Assembly (NCBI GenBank): GCA_012845835.1
Contig: JABAKD010000016.1
Coordinates: 13,055,507-13,119,506, forward strand
Direction of reading: 5' to 3'
Source: Undaria pinnatifida
Taxonomy: Eukaryota; Sar; Phaeophyceae; Laminariales; Alariaceae
DNA length: 64,000 bases
Program-made: the position numbers and the translations under genes
Shown here: piece after piece, positions 1 to 12,700 of the stretch
How positions within the stretch are numbered: position 1 is the first letter of the stretch
How the letters are laid out: every line of letters begins with the position of its first letter
The notes under the pieces: model-generated
Seen by the model: only the letters and a program-made list of their open reading frames with translations
Databases searched by the model: none
What the model was told of the DNA's origin: nothing

Positions 1-620
1 ACAAAATCGAGCGGGGGAAAAGGGGTGCATGGCGAACTTACGCGGGTGTATTTGTGTAAAGAGTGGACACCCCGGCCGTTTTGGCCGAGATGGCCGTTAC
101 CGGCTAGCTCAACCCCGTTCCGGGAGGGCCGGGGCAAGTTACAGGAACATGGCCATTGTATAGCAAGTGAACGCAGGAAGGAGATAACTGTAACTGCTAT
201 TGGCTGAATCCACCGTTAACGGGTACAAGATACAACTAGTTGTCGTCGCACGAATCACTATCAATAACTGGCCACACCAACCACTACTATTAAAAAGGCG
301 CCCAAACAAAAAACGACTACAAATCAACAATTGTTCGGTATATCAACCATGACACGCTACAGCAACCCCGTTTAGCACCACGCTTCCGCCATGGGGGACA
401 GAACACTAGGAGTTAGACTAGCATATAATAATGTTAGGACTTGGAAATGGGTTAAATTCCTGTATAACCGTTATATCGGTTACAAACACTCAGTACAGGT
501 TTTATCAACCAGTGTTGATTTGATCCACAAATGCCGGGGACACCAACCGTTGTCGGGCACAACAACTACTACAGAACTTGGAGGGGAGTTCGTAAATAGC
601 CCGGCAGGCATCAACCCCAC
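1..620. other. Start of the next GT90 intron; nothing else seen
   Basis: No exon matching the expected continuation of the GT90 gene (a Gly/Thr-rich block after AFFR) is found on the minus strand, and the short ORFs here lack codon bias or splice sites. Probably intron. Confidence 0.4.
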
Positions 621-733
621 CTGAAGAAGGCCGTCTCTTGTTTGTCTGCCCAGTCGCATGCGAAATTCTGGAAGTTTTCTTGCGTGAACAAGTCCCGCGG
701 CTCCTCGATGGTCAACTCGCCCTCCTTGTTCAC
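621..733 (-). CDS. GT90 gene exon j (last exon inside the window)
   Basis: 37 codons plus AG: VNKEGELTIEEPRDLF, ENFQNFACDW, ADKQETAFFR. Acceptor TTTCTAG|GTG, donor TTCAG|GTGGGG. The W-x-x-K-x-x-x-AFFRG motif of GT90 (nucleotide-sugar region) is cut by the intron after FFR; the following exon is not found in bases 1-620. Confidence 0.85.
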
Positions 734-3700
734 CTAGAAATAGAGGCACCCAGTATATACACCGGTTCATAATTATACAAACAAGGCAAAAAAACATTGG
801 TCAAGGAAAAAAAAAAACAAGCCCGAATCCTGAGTGTGCTGGATGTCTCGAACGGGCATTGATAAACGAAAAAACCGGCTAAAAGACAACACACAAAATA
901 AACAGGGAGATGTGTAGGTAAAGTACCAGGTTCTCTACCCAACTTCCCGGAAGGATCGTTCAGCGTCGGTTTCGCCGTTTGTCGAGGTCGAACTTCGTTC
1001 ATCGTACTAAAGTGGGGCGCTCCCAAAAGAGCCGGCACGTGCAAGCCCAACGTACCGGCACCATTCGGGGAACCGGCACTATGAGGAATAAAGGTTCCAG
1101 TCGCGCCAAGCGATTTGACCGGTACTATATAGAGCAGTCACACTATTCAACCGGTACCATTGGGAGCCCCCCACGGTACTGTGGCCGTTTACGTTCCTGG
1201 ATGATGTGCTGTTGTTGCCCGGCACATGTGAATTGCCCGTGGACAAGTTATAGGTGACGACCTACCAAAGCACCATGGAACGCAAGGCAATATATCCCCC
1301 TGTCCTCATTTCGTTCTCGTTTGGGTGAAGTCGTGCTCGATTTTTCACCAAAACTGGCGGGCACTCCAAGCTATCAAGCCAAGAGAAAATAGAAGTATCA
1401 CAGACGTTGAGTGTTACCGGGGGTTCCTCCTCTCAAACAAGTAAGTACATCAGTAAGTGCCGTACACACTTCCGACTTAAATCTAACAGAGTCAGACAAC
1501 ATTTATTACTAGATCGCTCCTTACATTCACAAAACGTAACAGAAGTGAACAAGGACACTACGCAGCTTTCAACGCTTGAGTATCGGCCAAATTGGTCCAA
1601 GTCATAGCTAAGGAATCTGCAATAACTAAATATATATGTTCACCGCCGACACAAAAAAATGGCTGTTATAGAGCGCTGTCTGTACCTGCAGGGGGGGGGG
1701 GGGGGGGGGGGGGGGGTGCCAGCGCTACAGCATCAACCACTGTCGACCACGAACGTTCGTCGCTAGAACAGAAGAAACCTCCGTCTCAGTCAACTTCCTT
1801 TTCAGTCAAAGGGCACCACAATTAGCCAGCACGGGAACTAAGGGGAGGATACGACGATAAAGAAATAAAACTCCCAGCGTTCTAAATATTGCCTGGTGGC
1901 TAAAGGTCTTCGGGAAAACCTTGCCCGTAGCGGCTTCCCAGTCTTCGGACGTAGGGAACGGGATGTCAGCAAATCTGTACTCGGAACAGCACACACGCAA
2001 GACAGCGGCCGGAGGGGAAGCGGGCAGGGAGGAGGGAGGGGGACAAATTATTGCTTCCACTCTCGTCTCACTCTCCGTTTCGACCAGCAGAACCCAAGAG
2101 CACCCCGGGCGTTGAGGACGATTCCATGTTTCAGGCGGAATGTTGTTGGAAAGTTACGAATGATCTCCGCGATTCGTCGCAAGAATCAGGCAGGTGCTTG
2201 TTGTGACCGTGTTGAGGCTCAGCGTCAACAACAACTTCTGGACAACGACAGATACGATGTGTGATCGTCATTAAAACGGTTGCCGGTGAAACGGTCGTCT
2301 GGCGACGGTCGTCTCGCAACCGCACCAGGCTATGTGTAATCAGACAACGGTCATCAGGCAACGGCCATCTGACAATGACGGTCTGGCAACGATCACCTGG
2401 CAACGGCCATCTGAAAACGATCATCTGGCCACGGTTGTATCTACAATCGTATCAAGATGCCCATTATTAAACAACGGCCATCGGGCAACGATCAATTGGC
2501 AGCGATCAATTGGCAACGACTAACTCGCAACGACCATTCTAGCAACGGCCATATCAAGGGTCGTATCAACGTGCCAATTATTTGACAACGGCCATCTGGC
2601 AACGACCATATTGCAACGGCCACCTCAACCGTCGGAGTTCCCTTCTATTAATAAAACTGCACAAAAATTCCCCCCAAACTCGAAATAGGTTGTCCCAGAT
2701 AAGTGGGTGCATTTCTAAGCGGTCAAGACGCCCTCCTTGTGCGCCATACCTCTCCGAACAGTAGAAGCTGACGATGGGCGTGAAAACCGGATATCGGTGT
2801 CTCTTGAGCGGTACATCTTGGTCAGGGTCGCTGGAGGCCGAGCATGGAAAATCAGCGTCAAAATCAGGAGGCGGGGAGGCGGGATGAGACCAGTGTGAGT
2901 CAGCTTGGAGAATGACACATAAACTCATCGGCAAAGACGTAGCGGCTCCGACAAATTCAAAACAAAAACAAAACGGAAGTATCACGCTGACGAGTTCGTA
3001 GGTTGCTACGAGAAACAAAGAAGAACGGCTGAAGCAATACAACCGCACGGCCCGGCCGAGCTCCCACTCGTTCGTGTATCCCAACTCACGCCAACAAAAC
3101 GCTGGCAGCCTTCGAGTCGCTAAAGCCGGCTCCAACCTAATAGAAGAGTTCAAACAACTTAATACTCCGGAGTATATTGGAGTGTGTGCGAAAATACGTT
3201 TTTGGACATTTACTTTCCTTCCCCTTAAAAAAGTGAATCGCCTTCCCAAGATTTAGGTGTGTTTGCGCTAGAGGTAAAAAAACCCCTGCAGGTGACGCCT
3301 CCGAAACTGAGGAGGGATGTGGGGATGTGCGGCAACGTGGCAAACCAAAAAAAGAAGCGAAAACAAAAAAACAGCGTACAGGGTACTTACGAGTAGCAAC
3401 GGCAGCCCAGCAACGATTCACAAACAGCTAAACCACTGCGCCGCCCGCTGCTATCCCACGACGGCAAGCCGCAGCACAGCTATCATAGCGGCAGCTAGCG
3501 GCAGCATCAGCTTGAGCGACAAAAACGAACAGCACCAGCACCACCACGAGCAGCAGCACCACCACCAACAGCTTCCATTTAGGCCTTTTTCGATTTTGGG
3601 GCCGACTATTCTTCTCGTCGCTACTGCTGCTGCTGCTGCTGATGCTGCTGCTGCTGCTGCTGCTGCGCTCGGCATACGCGCGCCCCCGCGCCGGCGCGCT

Positions 3701-6700
3701 CTGCTCCGAGCACGCCCGGCGCCCCGACATTTAGACCGTAGGGGCGCGCCGCCGCCACCGCTGCTGCTGCCGCTCTATCGCAGCGTGGTGAAATTTACAC
3801 GAACGAGCGGTCATCATGCTGTCACGAGAACGAGTACGAGTAGTCCATTCTGGAACGACGCATCCTGACACCTAGCGGGCGAGGGCGTACCGTAGCATCG
3901 GGCCGCCTGCAGTCTGCCGGCGGCCCTTTGGCACACCCCAACGCCGCTCGTCCGCGGCATACTCCAGCTACTACACCTCTCGAGCCTTTGTGCTCCAAGC
4001 GGTTGTCTTGTTGAGTACCGGTATACAGCAAGCAGCGCAGGTGGTGCGTGCGAGGCATGGAAGATGTTCGGTGATTATAAGCTAATGATCTTGATGCTAC
4101 GCCTACGCGTTATGCTCGAGGTACCCTCCTGATCCTCCGGAGCTCCTTGCGTTGTGTCGCGACAACAGCGTGGTGCTTTTGGTCCTGATTGGGATGCTAT
4201 AGACCCGTGCATAAACGTTCTGCCTCGGATATATGCTCGGTGCGTCGTAGACAAATAAAACAGAGAGACAAAATTTACCGTAGCTTTTGCTCAAAAACTT
4301 TCTTTCGATAAGGTAAATGTTTGCCGTTTTTTCAGAAATTTACCGCAGATCTTGCCTTCGGGACAATTTTTGAAGAAGAAACTTGAAAAAAAAGTATTTT
4401 CGCAAACACTCCATTGCTTGGGCGTCAGCGGCAATTTTCAACATCAGCTTTTACTTCAACGCAAGCGTTAAATTCAATTTCCCAGCTGCAACTTCACCTT
4501 CTCAGTTTCAACTTCAACCTCAACGTCAGGTGCAAAAAAAAACTTTTATTCAACTTCAAGTTCAATCTTATCTTCAACTCCATCAAAGTCAGCTTCAACG
4601 CTAACTTCAGCTTCAACATCAACTCCCCAGCTTCAATTTTACCTTCTACGTTTCAACTTCAACCTCAACGTCAGGTGTAAAAAACAATATTACATTCAAC
4701 TCCATCAATATCAGCTTCAATGCTAACTCCAGCTTCAACTTTAAATAAAAATCCAACGAAATCTTTTCAATTGAGCTGTTGTCGGTCATAGTATTGGTGA
4801 AGAACAGAATGAAGAGACGGGAACGCCTTCCTGTGCTTGCGGCAACCTCTCAAACAGCCAAGCACCACCTGGGTTCTAGAAAACCCTCCCCAGACAAGAA
4901 AGGGTAAAATACAACTTCAACTACAACGCCAACTGCCGCGTCAGCTTCAAACTTAAGTACTGTTATCGCTAGGATTTCGCGCACACGACATTCATAACTG
5001 CTGTCAACTTGTGGTAGTAGCAGTTATTGGTAGATGGTGAACGAAAATAGTATTACAGTAGTTGTTGTTGCCACGTCGCCTGGCTCGAGGTCACACGACA
5101 GGCTCCAATGACCAGGGCTTGCCATGAGCCGGCGCCGGTGGGTCGGCCCGGCCCATTAAATTTTCATTTTTGATGGGCGGCGGCCCGGCCTGGCCCATCA
5201 AAGTTTCATCTGATGGGCCGCGACCCGGCCCGGCCCATCACTTATCAACATTTCACGGCCAGGCCCGGCCCCCCAATTTTTCAAATGTCTCGGCCCGGCT
5301 CGGCCCGGCCCACGACATTGGCAGCGAGGTCCATGAGACCCCACCTCTATATGGGCCGGCCCTCTATTTTTTGTGGGCCGGACCGGCCATGTGTTGTCCC
5401 GTGCTAAAAGGTGCATGCTGACGTGTTTGTGGATTTTTTTTACATCTTATTTTTTTTCCTTCTGGATTCCGTGGGCCAGCTGCATGCGGCCCATGAGGCA
5501 TACATACCCACTCGATCCCACACCAAGCTCCACTAACGGCCCGGTCCAATCGCTGCTGTCTCGACTGGTGGACCACCTCCTGCTGCTGCTGCTGCTGCGG
5601 AGCTCGCAGCAGCAGCAGCAGCGCACCGCCCTGATGCTTCAACAACACCAGGTACATGCTGCAACAACACCTGCTGCTGCAATACCCTACCTGCTTGCTA
5701 TCCACCTGTGATCCGAAGAGAGCAAAGATAAAGCCAGTGTGCTTTTGGCGGGGGCTTCGCATGCTACAGCAGCAGTCCTCGCTCCCGATTCCAAAACGGC
5801 ACACACGAAGGCGACCGTCGCTGCAACGCTCGGTCAGAAGATGCCTCCTGTCACCAAGTTTTCACCGGCGGTTCAGTCTGGACAAAGCCACGGCAAAACC
5901 GTCAAAATATGCTGCCTAGGTCACAGAGACGCCAACGATTGTCGTCTGTCCGCCCACGACGGCACCAAGGCTTTGATTGGACATTCGGACAAGGGCCACG
6001 AAGCACAGTGGAAGTTGGATCTCGCTGATAGTAGCAGATAAGCGCAGGCGAAGAGTTAACACGCAAAATCGCTCTTGTAGATATACTGCTGTAACTCTCG
6101 TGTAGTATGCACAGCAGTATGTGGAGCGAGCGTGTACCTCATACTTTTGCTTACTCAAAGGGAAGGCTGCACTCGGGCTGCCTGTTGGTGTATTACTGGT
6201 AAAACTGGTATTACTGCTGGCTGTGTCCCATTTTTCATATCTCATGGGCCGCGACCCGGGCCGGCCCGTGAAATAACATGGGCCGCCTCGTGGGCAGGGC
6301 GGACGTCGGATACTACTATTAATAGTCGCAGTAGAACACCACTTCTCCATGGCCCGCCGCCCAGGCCGGCTCGTGAAAACACGTGGGCCGCGTCGTGGGC
6401 AAGGGGAAGCGGCCCACGTAGATGCCCACATCTCCTGGGCCGCGGCCCGGGCGGCCCATCAGATTTCGAGAAGATGGGCCGTAACCCTGGCCCGACCCGG
6501 CCCATCAGATTTTGAGATGATGGGCCGTAGCCCTGGCCCGGCCGAGCCCATCGCATTTCACTATCTTACAGCCTGGTCCGGCCCGGCCCATCATTTTTTC
6601 AAATATTCTCGGCCCGTCCCGGCCGGGCCCAGTCCGACCCATCACGTGTCCAAAAGACTCGGTCCGGCCCGGCCCGGATCATAATAACTTTCAGGTCGAC

Positions 6701-9700
6701 CCGGCCCGGCCCCCGCCCGGACTATCGGCCCATGGCAAGCCCTGTCAGTAACAACAAACATTATCGCTGCCTAATAAGAAATAACGTGTTTAACGAGGGT
6801 ACCAGCAGCGGCACAGCAGGAGCGACAATAGCAGCGACAGCAGGGGTGGTGAAAAGTGGACGGATACAGTTGCTATCGTCACGTCGCTAGCCCGAGATCA
6901 CACGAAGTGGACGGATATAGGTGTTATTGTCACGTCGCTGGCCCGAGATCACACGACAGGCTCCAAAAACTACTGGCAATAATGCTCAGCAGCAGCAACA
7001 GCAGCAGCAGCAGCAGCAGCGGCAGAAGCGGTGGCGACCGCGGCCGTGGGCCAACAACGAAAGCGTACAAAGCAGCAGCGCAAAAAAAACAGGGACACAA
7101 AAACCTTCCAAAGCATCGGAAAACGCCTTCCATGTATGTTAACAACCGTTACGGCGGGCGGCGGACGTTCCAGGCGCTTTGAACGCGGTCTCTGTCTTTT
7201 AGCGCGGTGTAAATAGAAAGTCGCATTCGCTCATTACTCAAACCTCAGCTTCAGCTTCAACGTCAGCTTCGATGTCAGCTTCAGCTTCAACATCAACGTA
7301 CCGAGCATCCTTGTCGTAGACTAAGCCATACGGCTCCACCGGCTAGAACCAGCTCGGGTTGAACTTCGGCTCCGGGTAGTCCCCCTTGTTGAACAACTCG
7401 TAGTCTGTGATTGCCGAAATCCCTAAACAGCAACACTGCTTCATGGAAACTAAAACGCCCCCAAACTACCGAGCATCACATTGCTAATTCAACTTCAACG
7501 CCAAGTGCATTCAACTTCAACATCAGCTTCGACGTTAGCATGAGATGCAACGTTAACGTACCGATCATCCTTGTCGTAGATGAAGCCATTACTGGAATAT
7601 GGACTTTACAGTCGACTAGTATCTACCAGGTAGTCATTTTTCAGTCACTACGCATGAGTGCACTGAGTATCTTATTCTAGATGCGGAGAAATACAATGAG
7701 CGGCGAAACCCGCCTTGTTACTTCTCGCCGGTGTATTTTATAATCAAGTTGCAACTAGCTTTACACCATAAGTATCGGGGAACGTTGCAAGGAACACTAC
7801 AAGGAACGTTTCTATAGGACGGTTTGTCGGCCAGCATGACAACCCGTAGGGTACATACTGAAGTATTATGCCCGTAGCATGGGCATTGTCCCGTCAACAT
7901 CAGGTGGCGGTCAACCCCACCTCGATCACTCTCTTCGCCTTCTCCCCGTATCTCCATTCTTTCTCTCAAGCGCCTCGTCCCAAACTATACTATCTTGTTT
8001 CTACAGGTGGTCTTCACAGACACTCGGTGCCAACCAGTGAAGCTCGAATCACAGAGACAACAGCCTCAGCACGCATCGTTGTATAAACCATAAGGCCCCA
8101 CCGGCTTAAGCGGGCTCGGGTTGAACCTCAGCTGCGGGTAGCCCCTCTTGTTGACAACAAACTCGCAGTCTGTGATTGTGGAAATAGCTAAAACAGCAAA
8201 ACTGCCGTGTAAACAAAAATACTTTCCGGAATGGGGACGATCATTTACAACTTCAACGTAAACGCCAACTGCGCTCAAGATTCAACAGCAGCTTCGACGT
8301 CAACATGAGCTGCAAATTCAACGTACCGGTCGTCCTTGTCGTAGATGAAACCGTAGGGCTCCACCGGTTTGAGCGAGCTCGGGTTGAACTTCAGCTGCGG
8401 GTAATCTCTCTTGTTGATGAAAAACTCGCAGTCCGCAATGTCCCTCTCCGCACAGGCCTGCTCCAGCAGATCTCTCAGGGGGGAAACAAAGTGATCCCCC
8501 CAGTACTACCAATGTCCAGCAAAAGAAGTTGAAGACAAGACACGGCGTGGGAAAGACGGCCAGGCAAATCGTATGGAAACCCGAGGCTTATATTAGAGGG
8601 TCGGCGATCGAACAGGCGGACCTCGGCGTAACAGGTAGGGGTAGGGAGATATCAGGAACCTCTCAGGTGGAGAAACGAAGTGATCCCCCCCGGTACTACC
8701 AATGTCTGCAACCAAAGCAATGGCAAAAACAAAATAAGACATGTTTCCAACAAAAGTAACCTCATCAAAGACATCCAACTAGTGCGAGCATAGAGCTTGC
8801 ATCTCTATAGGATGAAGAATCGGCACGTACACCGGATGTGCTTGATTTCGATGGGAAAAATTAACGGTTTAAAGTGAAGAATACGCAGTCAAAAGACATC
8901 GGAAAGATGGCGGGGAGGGCATCGTATGGGAAACCGAGGCGTTTCTTAGAGGGTGCGCGAGCGAGCATGCGGAGGGGGTAGGAGGGGGGGTGGGGGGTGG
9001 TTCCGCTTTCTGTAGCAGTTACACAAAACAATCAGGAACCATCGCCCTGTCGCCTTCACCGGCTCCCCTCCCGTCGCCGCACCTCCAACGCAACGCACCT
9101 TCACGGGAGCTAATCGTAGCTACCAGGCATTAATACTAGTTACGAAGCAGGGAGCTGGAGCTGGAGACGAAAGTGGGAAGATGATACACAGGATGAAAAA
9201 CAAAAAAAGTTCGTGAAACTGGAAAGCGGAGTGATGGGCACAGCAGCACAATAAAGTACCGGGCAACCGCAGGAGCGGTGCCGCTAAAAAAAAACCGGCC
9301 CTGTGACAGCAGCGCTTCTCGTCCTGTGGGATTTAAACGTCCCCGAAATAAGTACACACAGAATTAGGGGCTGCATTTTCGTCTCTTTGCTCTGTTCCTC
9401 CCCCCTACGACTACCTCGTACATCTGCAGCTGCTGCTACTACGGCACAAGAAAAAAAATGTCTCCAAAAAGGGGTGGTTCCAGCGCACGAAGCAAAAACC
9501 CCGACGCCCAGCGCACCTGGCTGTGAAGCTCCCTCGGGCGCTGGTGCTCGTTACAGATGATGTTGCCGTTGGCCCACCATTTATCGATGCCCTTGATGAT
9601 GTTTTCCTGCTCACGCATTTTTAAGCCACAGCACACACGCACGCCAGGACCAGCAGAAGGAGCAAAAAAAAGAATACAAATTTATAGCGCTGAGATGCGC

Positions 9701-12700
9701 GCACGCGCGGACCAAACTAGAGGCACGAAAAACAGAAAACAAGGGAGGCCAAACACCATACGGGCGACAAACTGCTGTTGACAAGGATACCGGTTTCATA
9801 TTCAAAACACCGCCGTAGTCTCAGTGCATCAGCGCTGGAGTCGAACTTGATGGCTATATCTCGCCGGCTCTGCGGTCGACGTCAGCACTTGCACCACCCG
9901 TCACCCCCGCGTGTACGGCGGCGGCGGTGATGGCGGCCGAAGCAGGCGAAAGACGGACGGACACTCCGCCCACGCTGCTATCCTACATCAGGGTTCCGGG
10001 CCGTTGAAATTCGCCGTTCCTCGTAACACTCCTATACACTATTGCTCACATGAAATTCATTCCGCCTCCGTTTTTTTACCACGGGGAGGATAATAATCAT
10101 CCCCATTTTTAATATAATTACAGACAAGCGATCGCAAAATGCCTACCTCGTGTCATCACCGGTAACCAACAGGCCCAGGTCAAGGTAACTGCTATCCCTT
10201 AAAAATGCGGCCGCCGTTGTCGAAGACAGCATTAGACCTTCCCCCATTCAACCCCCTAGGAGCGCATAATTCGTTTTCTTGTCGCCTGTGCAATTTCACC
10301 ACGTTTCCCATGCGCCAAGTTTTCGCATGGCAGCGGCATTCTTCCACCTAGAAGCTCGCGCTACATACTGATGTGGTGTACGCCTACTGTAGTGCAGTAG
10401 GTTTTGCGCTACTGCTGCAGTGCAGAAGGTCTGCTGCCGTACAGTAGGATATACTTGCCTTCCTGTAATTTTCCTCTTTTTTGCGGTAGTAGTCGGGCAG
10501 GCTCTCCTCTTTCACCCCCAACCTGTTGCGGCAGCCGCAGGAACAGGAGCAGCAGGAGCAGCGTAGCAGTAGCACCAACAGTAACGCCACCAAAAATGAG
10601 AGGAAACCTAATCACAATTGATCAATTGGCACTCGGCGACAGTTGAACACGCATTTCGCATTCGGAGGTACATGTACACAGCGGACCACGCCATGGCGCT
10701 GCGGGGGCCAGGTGAGACTTGATAATTGTACCTCCCCCACAATCCCCTTTTAAAACCGGCGAAAAGAGGGTCGAGGCAGCCGCCCCCGCGGAGGGTATGC
10801 GACATAACAACAACAACAACAACGACAACGACAACGACAGCAGCAACAACAACGACAACAACAACGACAACGACAACAGCAACAGCAGCAGCAGCAGCAC
10901 CACCACCACCACTGGCAACAGCAACAACGACAACAACAGCAACAGCAACAACAGCAACAACGACAACAACCAACAACAGCAACAACAACAGCAACAGCAA
11001 CAAACAAACAACAGCAACAACAACAACATCTACCGCAGAGCAGGGTTCCGAGAAAAACAAGAAACGGATACGTGTCTCCCGCAACGCATTCGTCGTTACG
11101 GCAATAGAGGACGTCTGCAACCCTTATTCCGGGGACAAGCTAATTAGACTAGTAACCTTGCATATTTTCATTTTGGCGGGAAAGCGTACCTTGTACTTCG
11201 GCGATTTCAACAGTAGCTTGTATTTCGTGTCAGACTGGTACCAGATAGCAGTCAAACGGGCTACAAAGCATAGGCCCCCCTTGTTGAATCAACCGACTGC
11301 ACAGAGCGCGGTGTAAGCTATACTTCGTTTCGCCTATCACTCTGGATGGAAATGTAAGGACCGCTTCGATATCCATATCAATACGCCAACGGCTCTTACA
11401 TTTCCGTCGAAAGTGCTACCGTGGTACAGTAGTAGTGGGACCGATATAAGGCGGTGTAGTGCGAAGGAATTTTCACCGCCTTATACGGGAGAGGCCGCCT
11501 TATTCGATACAGGGCCGATGATCGCCCTATTAAGGGTCTACTATTAACTCTATAGTGCAGTAACCGACCGGGTCAATACTGCGTTTCATTGTACAGTACA
11601 GCGTGCTACCGACCCGACCACCAGAGAAGAGCAGACAGGTGCGCACGCACTTTGTAGTCATGGAATACAATACTTTCTTCAAGCTGAATACAGCAGAGCC
11701 CGCTGCAGACGCCCCGTTCAGGGTTGCGTCTGCAAGCGGATTTAGGCCGCCTTGTCTCGACTGGCCGCTTTATTCTGACCGCCTTTTACCGGCCCAACTA
11801 TTACGGAGGACGATAGTAAATAGGACCAAATATTGTTAGTAAAAATAGATGAATATATAGGTTTTTGTGTCCACCGTAGGTCCTATTTACTAGGGTCCCC
11901 CGTAATAGTGTGTGTCATACATCAAACGAAGCCAGCATGTCACACTCACGCTCCATCCCAGTCGTTGGTGTAGTCCTTGTTGGCGAAGGGGGCAAAAACC
12001 ACCAGTTTCTTGTTGCGAATCACCACCAAGATACCGCAGCGCATGTGGTGGAACAGGTACCTGGTGCAGCCAAAAACAATCGGGAGGCGAGGGGCGACGA
12101 GGGAGCTTCTTTCACGCCCTACTGTTCGGGTGTTAGAGGGTAACGCTGTTTGTCAAGTAAGATGTTAACAGGGTTTTAGTCCGCTGGATTCTTGGGAAGA
12201 GGATAACCGACGGCCTTGCCAACCGGAGCCTTACAACACTATCCCCTACGTTACGAGGGGTATTCTTTCACGGCCTATCCCCGCTTTACCCTATTGAGAG
12301 TCTATATATACCTGCTTGAGGCCTCTCTACCAGGTATATCTTTTCGAGGCCTAGGTATAGAAGCCACAAACACGACAAGTGAGGGCGGTGTTATCAACCA
12401 TCGAGTGTGAGAACGCGCAGTGTAGTCCGGGTACAGGGTGTATCATCCCCGAACCCAGCAAGCTCAGCGTGCATTGTGTGACCAACGCGCTATGTATGAT
12501 CATCACGACTACTTTCGTCATTGTTTCCTCCTCAAGTGACCAAAACCTACCAGGTGAATAACACTGATAGAAATGTATACTGCACCGTTGACCGTTTTAG
12601 AACTGAACCCTTGTTTTTTCGACAGACTACCTGGGATTCCTGTGGATTTCCCCCCCCGTTGTTTTAGAGGATCAACCATCTCTAGGCTGCATTTTTCTTA

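Noticed and set aside
3317-3868. 183-codon plus-strand ORF with poly-Ala
   Set aside because: CTG/CAG repeat translation inside a GT90 intron.
10608-11147. Long ORFs (up to 196 codons) of poly-Thr, Asn/Gln or Val/Leu on both strands
   Set aside because: They are translations of an AAC/GAC/CAG trinucleotide array in all frames.
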